Assembly: GCA_030704615.1 (NCBI GenBank)
Contig: CM060731.1
Coordinates: 92,982,756 to 93,042,755 of the forward strand
Origin: Takakia lepidozioides
Taxonomy: Eukaryota > Streptophyta > Takakiopsida > Takakiales > Takakiaceae
Direction of reading: 5' to 3'
Length of the DNA: 60,000 nucleotides
The notes under the pieces were generated by a model. The model was given only the letters and a program-made list of their open reading frames with translations. It did not search any database and was not told the origin of the DNA. Of the stretch, positions 1 through 11,546 are shown in pieces (position 1 is the stretch's first letter; each line of letters opens with the position of its first letter). A program made the translations under genes and the position numbers.

Positions 1-573
1 AATCCAGAGAAGTGTACTTTCTGTGTGAACTCAGGGGTGCTTCTGGGACATATTGTGTGTAAGAGGGGACTTCTTGTGGATCCCAGGAAAACAAAGGCCA
101 TTAAAGCCTCTCCACCACCAGTGAATGTTAAGAGTCTAAGGAGATTCCTTGGACAAACCAGCTATTACAGAAGATTTGTCAGACGGTATGCACAGATATC
201 AGCACCATTGAGCAAACTTCTGAAGAAAGATGCAGTATTTGCATGGACACCTGAATGTCAACAGGCTTTTGAGGAACTTACATTGTCGGTAACAACTACA
301 CCTATGCTGATTAATCCTCACTGGCAGGAAATATTTCATGTTCACTGTGATGCTTCTGGAGAAGCACTAGGAGCAGTGTTAGCCCAAAATGTTACAGGAA
401 GGATAGATTCACCTGTGTACTATGCTAGCCGATTGATGAACAATGCCGAAAGAAATTATAGCACAACGAAAAGAGAAGCATTGGCAATGATCTATGCAGT
501 GAAGAAATTCAGGCATTACCTGTTGGGCAAGAAGTTTATGTTCTATGTGGATCACCGGGCTCTGATATACCTG
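1..573 (+). pseudogene. Ty3/Gypsy pol, first part (RT end and RNase H start)
   Basis: The frame is open from base 1 and covers the end of a Ty3/Gypsy reverse transcriptase, the connection region and most of RNase H. Recognisable motifs are FLGQTSYYRRFV (RT/connection), FAWTPECQQAFEEL, the RNase H start HVHCDASGEALGAVL and YSTTKREALAMIYAVKKFRHYL. The frame stops making pol sense at codon CTG 571-573, right after DHRALIYL. It resumes in the same register at 11577 with LVNKPLISGR, so the gene was split by the CACTA element in between. The 5' part of the retroelement lies outside the window. It is a dead retroelement fragment of plus orientation. Confidence 0.93.
571..573. repeat. Target-site duplication of the CACTA insertion (left copy)
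   Basis: CTG sits immediately before the CACTA terminus. TTG at 11577-11579 sits immediately after the other terminus. They differ by one base, fit the 3-bp duplication known for CACTA elements, and each encodes the same Leu of the interrupted pol gene. Confidence 0.8.
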
Positions 574-603
574 CACTACAACAGATTGCGGCTTTTATGA
601 CTC
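574..603 (+). repeat. CACTA left terminal inverted repeat
   Basis: It begins CACTACAACA, and after four variable bases reads GCGGCTTTTA. It matches the reverse complement of 11547-11576 at about 25 of 30 positions. The CACTA pentamer is the diagnostic end of this superfamily. Confidence 0.92.
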
Positions 604-2247
604 CCATGGGTGCGCAGTCACGACCAATTTGTGGCAGAAATGCCATTTGCAGTCGTAAATGCCTTTTGAAGTCATAACATAGATCACGACGAAGCCGGTT
701 ATGCGACTGTATGACTCCGAACTTTGCGCAACACAGGTCAAACACCCTTTGACCAGGAATATTGCCATGGTGGATATGACTACCAGTCAGGGTCATGCCC
801 ATACGTGAATGACGTGTGCATATTGCTAGACGGACATATGACTTCATGACTGCCACTCTAATGTATTCTGCCAGATCATCACATGTCGTCATGACATGGA
901 GAGTCTGTGACATGGAACAACTTATGAGGTGTCTACATATGATTGGTTAAGTGGCTTTGATATTGTGGTGCGGGGGATGCAAGTGAAGGGAACGGTTGCA
1001 CACGAAGCAGCTTAGTAGGCCGTTGGCGCTTTGTGGAGAAGAATGGAACGTGAAGCCAACATGCTAGAGAGGCGATCTGGAACCGCATCTGTTTGTGACG
1101 TTACGTTCAAATGGCGGCGTGCATTTTAGTGTTTGTTGATCGCCAACAACATCAAAAGCAAGCCTCATACTGCGGAATGACAGACGAACAAATGATGCAT
1201 TCAGGGGATAGATAAATTCATGCAAATCAAAAATTCACTCATGACAGTGATGCAAAACATGGGCTCAACAAAAGTCTTTGGGCAGTGACCAAGAACACCA
1301 ACAAAATATGAAATCCAATACACTCTAACATATCGCCTTGTGCATGTCGTCCCTGTAGTAGGCCATCCTGGAGCTCCACGCCGTGTGCTACTGGAATAGA
1401 AGCTTGGCAATACGGTCTGTTCCGATCCACCCACTTTGCCATGGGGGGGTTTTCTAAGAATGGGAGAGCCCATGAATTCAGCTTCTTGTATAATAAAACA
1501 ACTGAGATAACAGCTCATGTGTTCTCTCTAATGTACATATCCCCAATGACCTGCCCCAAGCTAGAACAGCAGCAGGATGACATCAGGGAATAATGATGTG
1601 GTGCAAGGCATGGAACACCTGCAGGGCAGCAACATTGTAGTGTTGAATGTACTGCACCCTGCTTGAGCCATTCACAGATGGGGGACTATACAAGTGAGTC
1701 ACATGGTGTTAGCTGGGGCATGAGAGAAACTGCCCATAAAATGCATCGCAAATAACCCACTCAACCAGCCAGAGCATCATCTATGCGGATTGCCAGATTC
1801 TTTTGGGGAAAATGAAAATATGATAAGTAGGGACCAAGCTTAAAAGCACTCTCCATTGGTATTCAATGGTCCATAAACACGAGCCTGCCCAATATAAGAC
1901 CCACAAAATCACTGGGGCAATTATGTAATGTAAACTGGAAGGCACATGCACTTTGTCAACAATGTACCCAAAGGCAGAACTGATGTGTAAATTTGCATGC
2001 CGTTCCAAAGTCTATAGTGACATAAATGTCATGACACGTTGCCAGACAGACACGCCATGTAAGTTGGACACCTCCAACACCCTGCAAAAAGGTCACCCCA
2101 AGGGCAACCCTTAGTGCCAGTCTTATGAATCCCACATTATTCATGAATCAACCGGGATTACATATTCAATTTTGCCCAATACCACCCTTCATATACTTGA
2201 GATAGAGGAAGGCAGTTGGGGGGGAAAGTCATACCTCATTCTAGGTA
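604..2247. other. CACTA left subterminal region, no gene seen
   Basis: Only short unrelated frames are present. The first 320 bases contain repeated TATGACT/ATGACT-like words on both strands (around 706, 775, 837, 868 and 890), as expected of a subterminal TNPA-binding region. The rest has no recognisable coding content. Confidence 0.55.
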
Positions 2248-4504
2248 CTAGTACCCATCCACATCAACCAACTCCTCATCACTGGACTCTGAATCTCCAT
2301 CGCAACTGTCCTCCTTGGGACATGGATGTGCTTCCTCAGATCGCATGTCTCTGTAAAGTGAAGCAACCTCTTCAGGTGTCACTTGGATGGTCTGGCCCAC
2401 CCTGTCACTAGCAACATTGGTCTCTTCAATGTGATTGGGGGCTAAGAGGCCTGATACACTTGCAATATCATCGTTGCAAATGCTCACATCAGAAACAGCC
2501 CTGCGTGACTTGGGGTTTTTTTCCAGCACCACGTTCCATCTCGGTTCATTCACACGCTCAGAGAAAAAAACTTGCTCGATCTGTGATGGGAGCACAAAAG
2601 GCTGTTCAAGTGGAGGCAACAAGTGGGAGAAATTCACCAATGTGAAGCCAGACTCATCCTGCTTCATTGACACAGGCTGAGAGCCCACACGTCGTGCACG
2701 TACCCATGAACACAATAGCACCGTGGTGTTTGTGGAGCCATAATCCAATTCTAAATCTCCTTTATGACACCCACATACCGTACGCTTTCCACCACCTGCT
2801 CACGGTCAATGCAAGTATTGTCATGCTGGAAAACAGTAGAGACCCCCGAGTCATATGTCACAAAGGGGCTGTTGAGTCCATCTGAAGTAACCCTGAAGTG
2901 GTTTCCATAAGCCGACATGCTCTTGTATGATGTTGCGATTACTGATGGGGGTTTGGACATGTCCAACAATTCCTTGCAGGCTGAATCAGTAGCATGGTTG
3001 GCAACACTTGACACATGCTGGCGGACTACTTTTACCAGCCATTCTGCAAAGTGAGGGAGAGCACGGATCTTGTTCTGGTTAGTAGCATTTTCAGTCTCCA
3101 ACCTGCATTTCTCCACCTCATAGGACCTGCCAACACACGCACAACCACAGAAATTTATCTAGTGCAACCCCTGCAGCTGATGGAAGAACTACTGCACACA
3201 CACCTATACAAAGCATACCCATGCATAGCAGGTACCAGAACGTTTGCCACTTACCCCAACATAATGCTCAAACTGGGATGGTTGTGAATGACGTAGTCGT
3301 GGACAAGCTGCAACAATTCGAGGGTCAACCTCCGTGGTCGACCAACTCCTTCCAATACCCAGCCCGACACTGATTCCTCCTCTCCTGCATCCCACACTCT
3401 CCGCCTAGTAGCATCAACAGAAGACAAGTACTCTGTACAAAATCCCAATGCCTCGTCAAACACGTAGCCCTCCGCCATACTGCCCTCAGGCTTCGCCAAG
3501 TTTCGCACATACCCTTTAAAATCCTTTCATTGCTCTCTCCACCGGGTACATCCACCGAGAAGCTACAGGTCCACACAAATCCACCTCATCCACCAAGTGG
3601 ATAAGTAAATGTGTCATAACATCAAAAAATGAGGGTGGGAACTCTTTCTCCAGAAGACAAAGAGTCACTGCCACCTCCTTCTTCAATTCCTCATGCTCGG
3701 TGGGATCAATGAATTTTGCACAAAGCTTGCGAAACACACGGGACACTCTTAGTATGGCATTGCGAACCCCAGGCGCCATCAACCCACGTAGAGCAAGTGG
3801 GAGGATCTGTTGCATTAGCACGTGATAATCATGTGACTTCAATTGGCTCAACTTTTGTTTGACCACATGTTTTTGAAAGCAGAGGCATAGCCAGTGGGTA
3901 CTTTCAGATTCGTGATAATCTCCAAGAACACCCGCTGCTCTGGTTTTGTGAGCACATATGGCGCATCAGGCATTACCAATGTATCCACTCTGGTGGGATG
4001 GCGTCGTAACCAAAGAGGCTTTCAAATGCCCTGCAATTCCATATCGCGGCGAACTTGCATCGTGTCCTTCTCGCCGAAAATAGTCTTGATTATGTTCTCC
4101 GTCACGTTCTTCTCGCAATGCATGGTATCAAAAGTGTGGCGGATGATAAGATGCTGCACCATGTGTCTAACAAATTAGGCACATTGCAATGCAGTCATGA
4201 ATGATGTTTACAGCACAGGTTCAATAAACAAACAATCATGCACAATGAAAAACCAATGCACTGTTTTGTTCCCAAAACACATGTGTGGTAATCGCACCTC
4301 CCAGTAAGGCAAGTCAAACAGAATGGACAATCGTTTTACGCCATGGAGCTTGGAGGGATCGTTCTGTGCGCCTACAGTCCCACCATCATCAATCCATTGT
4401 TTGTAATGTCGTGCATGCTCCTTGATTTCGGTGGCTGTCACTGTATGTGGAGCAGGTCTCATGTCTCGCGCATGCCCGAGCATATAGGCAGTGAAACCCC
4501 ACAA
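2248..4504 (-). pseudogene. TNP2-like CACTA transposase, C-terminal half, decayed
   Basis: Read on minus from 4504, the segments follow the usual TNP2 order. ILFDLPYWEVRLPH at 4504-4208 is followed by a segment with DTMHCEKNVTENII (about 4140-4080). Next comes the DUF4218-like block at 3866-3516, with LKSHDYHVLMQQILPLALRG, FPPSFFDVMTHLLIHL and RWMYPVERAMK. Then come KPEGSMAEGYVFDEALGFCTEYL (3508-3251) and a DUF4216-like tail (3116-2248) with SVRYVGVIKEI, DYGSTNTTVLLCSWV and PFVLPSQIEQVFF. The N-terminal catalytic part normally preceding LPYW is missing. A TGA interrupts the frame near 4020 and several frame changes occur, some of which may be introns. The gene faces away from the TNPA-like gene. 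Confidence 0.87.
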
Positions 4505-4957
4505 TGGGATAGGAAATCAACCCCTTTTGCTATATCTTCATCGTGTACATAGTTTGGGTTAAAGTCAAAGGCTCTTACTAAGAGGTTGATACATAGTGAT
4601 GTTTCTTTTTACAACTAAAATGCAATGTCCATTCAAATGAGTCCATCTACCCACTGATGCAAGTACTTGTATGCACGCTTTGATACAAGCATGCCAATGG
4701 TTTTTGAGGTCTCCCCACTAGGTAGGCTTTGGAATTGGCCATGTAGATTTGGCTCAGCCCCCACTTTTCTGAATGGGTAAACAGAAGTGTGGGGCACCTG
4801 ATGAGTCTGAGGGGATGAGGACCTGCTCATAGGAGGATGAGTACAATCAAAGCTATAAAATGGCAGGTGCACGGCGTTAATTTGTTCTAAGTTGCCATGA
4901 TTTCATTTGAATGCTTTGATTGACTTTAATGTTTGAATTGGTTTTTATTCTGTGCAG
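4505..4957. other. Interval between divergent CACTA genes
   Basis: This interval separates the minus TNP2 remnant from the plus TNPA-like exon. A minus frame at 4872-4633 has no recognisable domain. On plus, a pyrimidine-rich stretch ending TTCTGTGCAG at 4957 is a good splice acceptor for the next exon, so the TNPA-like gene should have an upstream exon that I could not identify. Confidence 0.4.
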
Positions 4958-5941
4958 GCCAGGAAGAGGCGAGCTTCCATCGAAGGCGCTGCAGCTGTGG
5001 TGGGCAGTCCATCGGGGCGGGGGTTGTTCAAACAAGTCAACCCTGCTACAAACAAGTCCCCAAGCGCAGAACGACCACCTCCACGACCTATTCCACAGTA
5101 CCCTCCGTACACACATTACCCACATGCCTACCCCACCCCCGATCAGTATGGCGTTGCGGGCCCTTACAACCCGCACATCCAATACAAGCCCCCTCCAGGT
5201 GGTTACCCACAGCAGCCATATGCCCATTCTCCTCCACCTATTCCCCCTTACCTCCTAGACCCACATGCTTACCCGGCATCTACACGTCCACCATACGAAC
5301 CTTTTGGGCCATACGGTGGGCGATACTATCCCGCCCCCCATTCCCCATGGCAACCCCCAGCTGCCCCACCACCTGAGGTGGCAAAGGAAGAGACCCCTAT
5401 GACCAAGAAGGAGCGAGCTAATGCTTTGAGGCGGGCGAACAGGCGTGCCAGGGCAGAGGCAATCCGAAACCATGATGCGCGAGACGAAGATGGACTCCCG
5501 CCTCAAGTGCTTCCGGTTGACAAAGCTGGAGAGCCCATTGGACCAGCACGCAATACCTGGCATGCAGCCCTCAAAGGCCAGATGTGGCGTTTGTGTGACA
5601 TGTTAATGCATATTGCAGCACAGGATGAATCTGTCATTGAAGAAATATATAGGATTCTAAACTCTACATTTGCGTACACGCCACGTGGTCTTGACTATGA
5701 GCACATGAGGAAGACACTTGGCATTGCCTTGAAAACCCAAAGACACGAGATCCATGCAATGTACAAGGCAGGCGAGGGGAGGCCTGCGCATCTGAAGGAA
5801 GCTCATTGGGACAGGCTGGTATCGTATTGGCAGACAGCAGGATTCAACGCAAAAAGTGCCCTCATGAAGGTTGCAAATTCATCAATCAAGAAGCCTTCAA
5901 AAACAGGACGTGGTGGGAAGGCATCTGTTGAGGCTCGGCTT
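4958..5941 (+). CDS. TNPA-like CACTA accessory protein (Ptta/En/Spm type), one exon
   Basis: A single 328-codon exon is bounded by acceptor TGTGCAG at 4957 and donor GTAAGT at 5942, both phase 0. Residues about 35-145 are rich in Pro, Tyr and Gly (PPYTHYPHAYPTP). A basic stretch follows (KKERANALRRANRRARAEA). The C-terminal third resembles the plant En/Spm transposase-24 family: WDRLVSYWQTAGFNAKSALM, then a basic KKPSKTGRGGKAS. Proteins of this class bind subterminal repeats of CACTA elements. The following exon is missing because a LINE fragment begins about 60 bases downstream, at the expected acceptor AAACAG. The exon is intact but the gene is truncated. Confidence 0.8.
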
Positions 5942-6001
5942 GTAAGTTCACACACCAGCCTTTTTGCCCTCTTTGCCTTAGCTGATTGTTGTTTATAATG
6001 T

Positions 6002-6710
6002 GAAACAGGCTAAGTCCTGGCAGAAGAGAGTAGAAAAGATTCTCAAGGACCTGGACCTGGATCCGCAAGTATTGACCCAGCTGGATAAATCTGACTTAGA
6101 GGTGTAGTGTCTGAAGGCATGTCTGTTGCCATCAGATTGTCTGATGAAAATGAAGTTAGGCAGAGAACTTCCCTGAAGTTGTTTCCAGTCAGTGACATGG
6201 GGGTGGACATCTTGGATGACCTCAAGGGTCTACCCACAAGTTGGAAGTAGACTGAAATTTAAACTCAGGGCAGGAAGCCTACCTTTGAACAACAAACAGA
6301 AGCAGAGAGGAAAGGGAGAGTGCAATTGTCCGTAGTGTGGGCAATCTGAAGACAATATTCATTTTCTGATACACTGTCCGGGGTTCTCTCACCAAAGAGA
6401 CGTTGTCTTCAATTCAATCAAGGGAATTGTGCCTGTACCCCTTTTACCAACTTTGAAACTCTCGAGGCTGAGCCAAAAGCCGCGGCCCTCCTGAGGCCTA
6501 GTTTTGGGGCAAATCACACCCAGCAGATTGATGCTTGTGTGAAGGGTTTTCTAGAGGATATCTGGAAAACCCGGATTAAATCTTTATATGAAGGTAAGTC
6601 TTACTACCAACGTCAACCCCTGACTGAGGTAGGTTCTGTTCCTTTTGTTCCCGCTCAAACTGGGCGTGGGGTCAATGGCCAGAAGGCTACGGCAAACAAC
6701 GTCTTATGAG
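6002..6710 (+). mobile_element. LINE 3' fragment inside the CACTA element (1)
   Basis: This segment is homologous to 7186-7790 and to three segments at 57622-59551. It encodes the C-terminal end of a non-LTR retrotransposon ORF2, including the zinc-knuckle-like CxxCGQSEDNIHFLIHCPGFS block and IDACVKGFLEDIW. The frame is broken by small indels. It starts exactly at AAACAGGCTAAG, which overlaps the splice acceptor expected for the TNPA-like gene. The 5' truncation is typical of LINE insertions. Confidence 0.72.
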
Positions 6711-6807
6711 TACAATGTATAATGGGGTGTCCATTTCCCCCATTTTACACCATGTTAGGAGGGAAGTACGAAGTGCCACCAGGCTTTGTCATTGAATTCT
6801 CCAAATT

Positions 6808-7790
6808 ATGTCCCCGGCAATCAGGTTTTTCTTGAAGGGGTGTTGCCTGTGGAGTGTCCTAAAGTGTTCATTCACCTTGTCGCAAGGTGCTTGTAGGCTT
6901 TTCTTTAAGGGGGGACCTGCCTTGGAGTACAGATCTGCTATATGGGTTGATAGCTCCAACCAGGGTAAGTCTCTAGAATCCATTCAAGTGGGGGTGCTTA
7001 AGGAGTGTATGTCAGCATGCTCCAAAACAGCCAATGTGGTTGTTCGGGGTGAGTTTGGCATTCCATCCTTAAGCTCCCGACGAGATGAATTCAAGGTCAG
7101 ATGGTGGGGTCAGCTGCAACATATGCCCAACACCAGATATCCTAAGTTGATCGACTCTATATCTTGGAAACAGGACCGCCCTGTCAAACAGGCTAAGTCC
7201 TGGCAGAAGACAGTAGAAAAGATTCTCAAGGACTGGACCTGGATCCGCAAGTCTTGACCCTGCTGGATAAATCTGCCTTAGAGGCTGTAGTGTCTGAAGC
7301 CATGTTTGTTGCCATGAGATTGTCTGATGAAATGAAGTTAGGAGAACTTCCCTGAACTTCTTTCTAGTCAGTGACATGGGGGTGGACATCTTGATGACCT
7401 CAAGGGTCTACCCACTCTCGGCACTAGACTGAAATTTAAACTCAGGGCAGGAAGCAAGCCTACCTTTGAACAGCAAACAGAAGCAGAGAGGAAAGGGAGA
7501 GTGCAATTGTCCGTTGTGTGGGCAATCTGAAGACAATATTCATTTTCTGATACACTGTCCGGGGTTCTCTCACCAAAGACGTTGTCTTCATTCAATCAAG
7601 GGAATTGTGCCTGTACCCCTGTTCACCAACTTTGAAAGTTGAGAGGCTGAGCCAAAAGCCCAGGCCTTCCTGAGGCCTAGTTTTTGGGCAAATCACACAC
7701 AGCAGATTGATGCTTGTGTGAAGGGTTTTCTAGAGGATATCTGGAAAACCCGGATTATTGGATTACTAGAAAACCCGGATTACCCGAACC
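6808..7790 (+). mobile_element. LINE 3' fragment inside the CACTA element (2)
   Basis: It starts further upstream in the LINE than the previous fragment. Residues such as SACSKTANVVVRGEFG, LSSRRDEFKVRWWGQL and RYPKLIDSISWKQ match the post-RT region of LINE ORF2 proteins. The CPLCGQSEDNIHFL zinc-knuckle region and KGFLEDIWKTRI follow. Several single-base indels break the frame. Together with 6002-6710 it forms a head-to-tail pair of the same LINE tail. Confidence 0.75.
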
Positions 7791-8428
7791 TGGCAAAGTT
7801 GTGAAGTGGGTGGGGTCCTCATTTTACATACCAATCTGTAAGTGTGGATAGAGGAGGGTCTGATCAGAGTTGTCGTGCAATGATGATGTCAGGGCAGTAT
7901 TTGAAACTGCAATAGTGAGAGTGAGTGTGAGTGTTAACATGACTTTTTGTGGTCATTAACATAGGGTAGTGTTGTGCTGGTGATTACTCTTCTGCATTAG
8001 CTGCATTTGTCACTCAGCTCTCTGTATTACTGCAGACATAGTGACTAGGTTAGTGGGCGCGGGGATACCAATATTGGTTGCATCCCAACAGTATGTCTGA
8101 CAAACCTCTGTTCAATCACTGTTGTCACAGAATGGTATGTCGCTCGTCAGGTTGACCATGCTAGCATACTGAGCTGGTACATGACAAATGCAGGCAAAGG
8201 AGCGAGGCCGAAGTCCATCGTTGCATGAAATCCAGGAAGGTTCAGTAAGCAGAACATTGACCAGCGAGCGGATGGTGAGATCCACGTGATCATTCTTTCT
8301 CCCATTTTTTGTCGATTATTTTGTTCTAGGCATTTTCCCTACCAACGGCATGATGTTCTCATGTTGTTCATGGACTTGCGTGGACCTGGCAGGAGGGGAC
8401 CTCTGGGTATTCAGCAATTGCTCGCAAA
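7791..8428. other. No gene recognised
   Basis: This non-coding sequence lies between the LINE tail and the phosphatase-like gene. A short plus frame just before 8429 (around 8360-8425, with GPGRRGPLGIQQLLAK) may be an upstream exon of the next gene. I see no repeats or RNA gene. Confidence 0.4.
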
Positions 8429-9581
8429 GTGGAGGATATGGAAAGAGCACAGGGTGCACAACACAAAGATATGATGGATTTGAAGGCTACAATATCGCAT
8501 GTGATGATGTACCAGAAGGCCATGGCTGAGAAATTTGGGATCAGCATTTCCTCACCTGCCTTAGTGGGCTCATCCATAGCAAACAGCTCGTGCATCGCTG
8601 GCCCTTCAGCCTCAAGACGTCTGGAGGACAGGTTTGACTTGCCTGGCATGTCACCAGGTAACGTCACTCCCGTTGATGCATTCGAGGATGATGTGCAGGT
8701 GGAGCATGTTGGCCAGGTGGAGGGGACGACACCCCTACCAAGGAACTTACGCGTCCTCGTGCAGTTCTGTCACACTGTGCGGTAGTGGAGGCGCATGCAG
8801 AACTCCGGCCTGCTGCTGTCGCGGTGGGGGCATCTGAGACAACCCTGGACATTGACCTTGTTTCCCCGCGGGCAGATATTACCCAGCAACCCACGGTTGT
8901 CACTTCCACTCCCAACCTTCAATTAATGTCGGAGAATGTCGTGCACACAATAGTGGAGAAGGGCAAGCATTTGCTCATCCTAGATATTAATGGATTGTTG
9001 TGTGAGTGCGTCCATGTCGGGAGCGGTAATGCGTTTGTGGTTCCAAATGGCCTTGAGCACAAATTATGTGGTAGCAAGATGGTCGTTGTAAGGCCTGGTT
9101 GCAAAGCTTTTTTGGACAAGTGTTTCGAACACTTTGAAGTGGCAGCATGGTCTTGTATGCAACCACGTAACTTCCTACCCACAGTGGACTGGCTTTTCCA
9201 TGGGCACCGTGACCTTGCATTCAAGTGGGATGGGGGATATTGTGAGCAGTCCACTGACATGGATGGGAGCCTGCCCATGAAACCACGGTTTCTGAAGAAC
9301 CTATCTACAGTGTGGCGGGCAACTGTGTCTGGAATCCTGAAACCACTCTTCTTGTTGACGACACACCGCACAAGGGGTCAAAAAATCCAGCATACAGCGC
9401 CATTTTCCCACTGCCTTGGAGAAGTCGTTCTGTAGAGGCGCACAATGATAATTTCCTTCTGACCAGCTTATGGCCCTTCTTGGAGGGGGCAGCTAAGGCT
9501 CCGAGCATTCCAGAATATCTCAAAGGGCAACCCACATTTGGGCAACAAGCTATCAGCCCTCGAGCCATTCAGCCTCGCCAG
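8429..9581 (+). pseudogene. NIF/FCP1-like (HAD) phosphatase domain gene carried in the CACTA element
   Basis: The N-terminal part (8429-8785) is possibly helical (VEDMERAQGAQHKDMMDLKA). The core from about 8960 matches the NIF/FCP1 homology domain of CTD-type phosphatases: KHLLILDINGLLCECV (catalytic loop), VVVRPGCKAFLDKCFEHFEV, NFLPTVDWLF, then KPRFLKNLSTVW. The second acidic motif follows as NPETTLLVDDTPHKGS at 9336-9383. The catalytic motif is D-x-N rather than the canonical D-x-D-x-T/V. A 1-base frame change near 9315-9325 separates the two halves. The 3' boundary CAG|GTAACA at 9581 is a good splice donor. The family dephosphorylates proteins. Capture of a host gene is an inference; it could also be a regular accessory gene of this CACTA lineage. 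Confidence 0.75.
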
Positions 9582-9831
9582 GTAACATACTTTGTAGTGT
9601 GGTACACAGTGCCAGACATTAGAGGCATTTTTGTGTGACTCCCTTGTGCCATTGCCAGCCTCATTTGTGCTTAAGTTGTGGCAGTAAAACATGTTGTGAT
9701 AGAGTTTGTCAAATTACTGTCGCAGTGTCAACTGTAGGCATTGACAGTTTGGGTGCATCTTATTGTGTTAGTGTAATTTGAGTTCCCAGTGTAGATAATA
9801 TACATTTTTGGTGCTTGTTGGTTGGTTGTAG

Positions 9832-10356
9832 GTGCTTGGCCACGAACGAGGCCCCCCAAATCAAAGGGCAGCACACCTTCACCCTTTGAGGAAGCCGACA
9901 CCACTGATCCCTGATTCGCAGAATGGGGTAAGTGTATGCATCTGCTATTCTCCCCTTCCCGACCTGGATAGACAAATTGTTATTAGCTCCTTGTAGACCT
10001 TGTAGACACAATACGTTTCCACGATCCATGTTCCACAATTCTCATGCAATCTGCCATGTTTGGGCTGGGATGGCAGTTCGTGGTGGGACCATGTCAAGCT
10101 CATAGACACTGTTTCGCGATCAACAGCCGGATCTGGCCGCATTGCTGGTCTCCAAGGGATGGAGGTGAGTGAAGGGTACCCTGTTGTGCCAGAAGGCTAT
10201 GTGGCCATCCACATTGATGATGTCCGCATTCCCAATGCCCCTCTACCATATCACAACAAATCCATGAAGCCTCATCACACTGAGTTGGGAGACACTGTAG
10301 GTTACATTACTGTGTGGAGTGACAAACTAGTGAAGACCTTGCAGACAAAGAGATGA
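9832..10356 (+). CDS. Likely 3' exons of the phosphatase-like gene or a separate small CACTA ORF
   Basis: A 96-base open exon (9832-9927, VLGHERGPPNQRAAHLHPL) is flanked by TTGGTTGTAG and GTAAGTG and keeps phase 0 with the exon ending at 9581. A final frame, up to the stop at 10356, contains EGYVAIHIDDVRIPNAPLPY and LGDTVGYITVWSDKLVKTL. This resembles the short C-terminal tail seen after TNPA-type proteins of plant CACTA elements. How the two parts are spliced is not clear: a donor-like GAG|GTGAGT lies at 10163, so the last frame may not be used as drawn. Confidence 0.4.
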
Positions 10357-11546
10357 GGCAGGTCGGCTAGCATTGTGGATTTCTTGGGGATTTCCACCTG
10401 TGCCTCATCCGGATTTGGCAACTACGGTAACTTATAGTAGTGACAGTTTCTCTGAATTGACTGTCCAATTTTGATAGCAATCACATGTTGGATTTTCTCA
10501 TGCATGTTGTTGCAAACTTATGCCTCATTAATGAGCAATGTGGTGGTAGGTGGTATGTCCCCATTGCACACACTATGGTTGGTTATGTTGTTGCTGTTCA
10601 TATGTGGTTGATAATGGTGATGCTGGATGGTGATGTGTTGCTGCTATTGTGGTCTTTCAGAATTACGTCTGTGCCACTTTTGTGCCACTTCTGTGCCTAA
10701 AGTCTTGCTGTATACATGATTGTGATGTTGTATGGCACATGCACGTGGCACCCTATTGGCTGCCTCTGTGGCATATCCACGTGTCCGTCTAGAGTCATAA
10801 CCATGAGTACCGAACCCAATATGATACGTATGAGCATATTACATTCCGACACGTGACCCCCTAAGGTCCCCGCGCAGTTGGTCCTATGACTCCATATGCA
10901 GAACGTCCAGTCAAATGTATGTCTACGAAGCAGCACGTGAGGTTTAGAGGATCGTGCACGTGGCACCACCTGGGACTACAACGTCCTCATGGAATCCCCT
11001 GTTCATGGAATATACCGTACTGCGCCAGTCGTAGGTATGACTGGCAAGAATCCACCACAGCTCTCGAAAGTCCAGCACGTGGGCACACACGAACGTGGCA
11101 TATGGTGTCCCCAGATGCTGCCACGTGTTGACCCCAAATTTCCCCCCATGAAGACATACATGTGACTGCGAAGCCCCGTCCCCCACAGTGACACGTGGCA
11201 ATGATATGTCGCACCACGCGTTTCTTCTATGACGCGACACGTGCTGTCGTTTAATTCCCTCGTCCGCTGTCATAGCTGGCAGTGAGGGCTGGCGTCGTAG
11301 TCTGACACGTGGCATGTTCTGTAGCCACCACGTGTCTGTCTGACACCGCGGCTGACATGGACTACACTGTCCGTTCAGTCATTCAGTAATGCCAGCGTGT
11401 ATGACTACCCCCACAGCTGCTCTGGCGCCACGTGACAGCCAGCCTGGAGAGTCATATCTGCCATGTCACAACTGACTAGGTCTTTACGTCTTCAGAGTCA
11501 AGAAGTCGTAAATGGCTTCCATGACTGCATTTGCAGTCATAACACA
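10357..11546. other. CACTA right subterminal region
   Basis: No gene is seen. The first part (10357-10740) is unremarkable non-coding sequence. The second part is dominated by CACGTG words, listed as a separate feature. Confidence 0.6.
10742..11434. repeat. Subterminal cluster of 12 CACGTG palindromes
   Basis: CACGTG occurs at 10742, 10778, 10850, 10934, 10957, 11076, 11122, 11192, 11238, 11306, 11329 and 11429. Many sit in GACACGTGGCA or CCACGTGTC contexts. Chance would predict about one per 4 kb. In En/Spm, short subterminal repeats are the TNPA binding sites, so these are candidate binding sites. CACGTG is also the plant G-box. Confidence 0.8.

Noticed and set aside
1201-1518. Minus-strand ORFs in the CACTA left arm
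   Set aside because: Short overlapping frames without similarity to CACTA proteins or splice support; the region is subterminal non-coding DNA.
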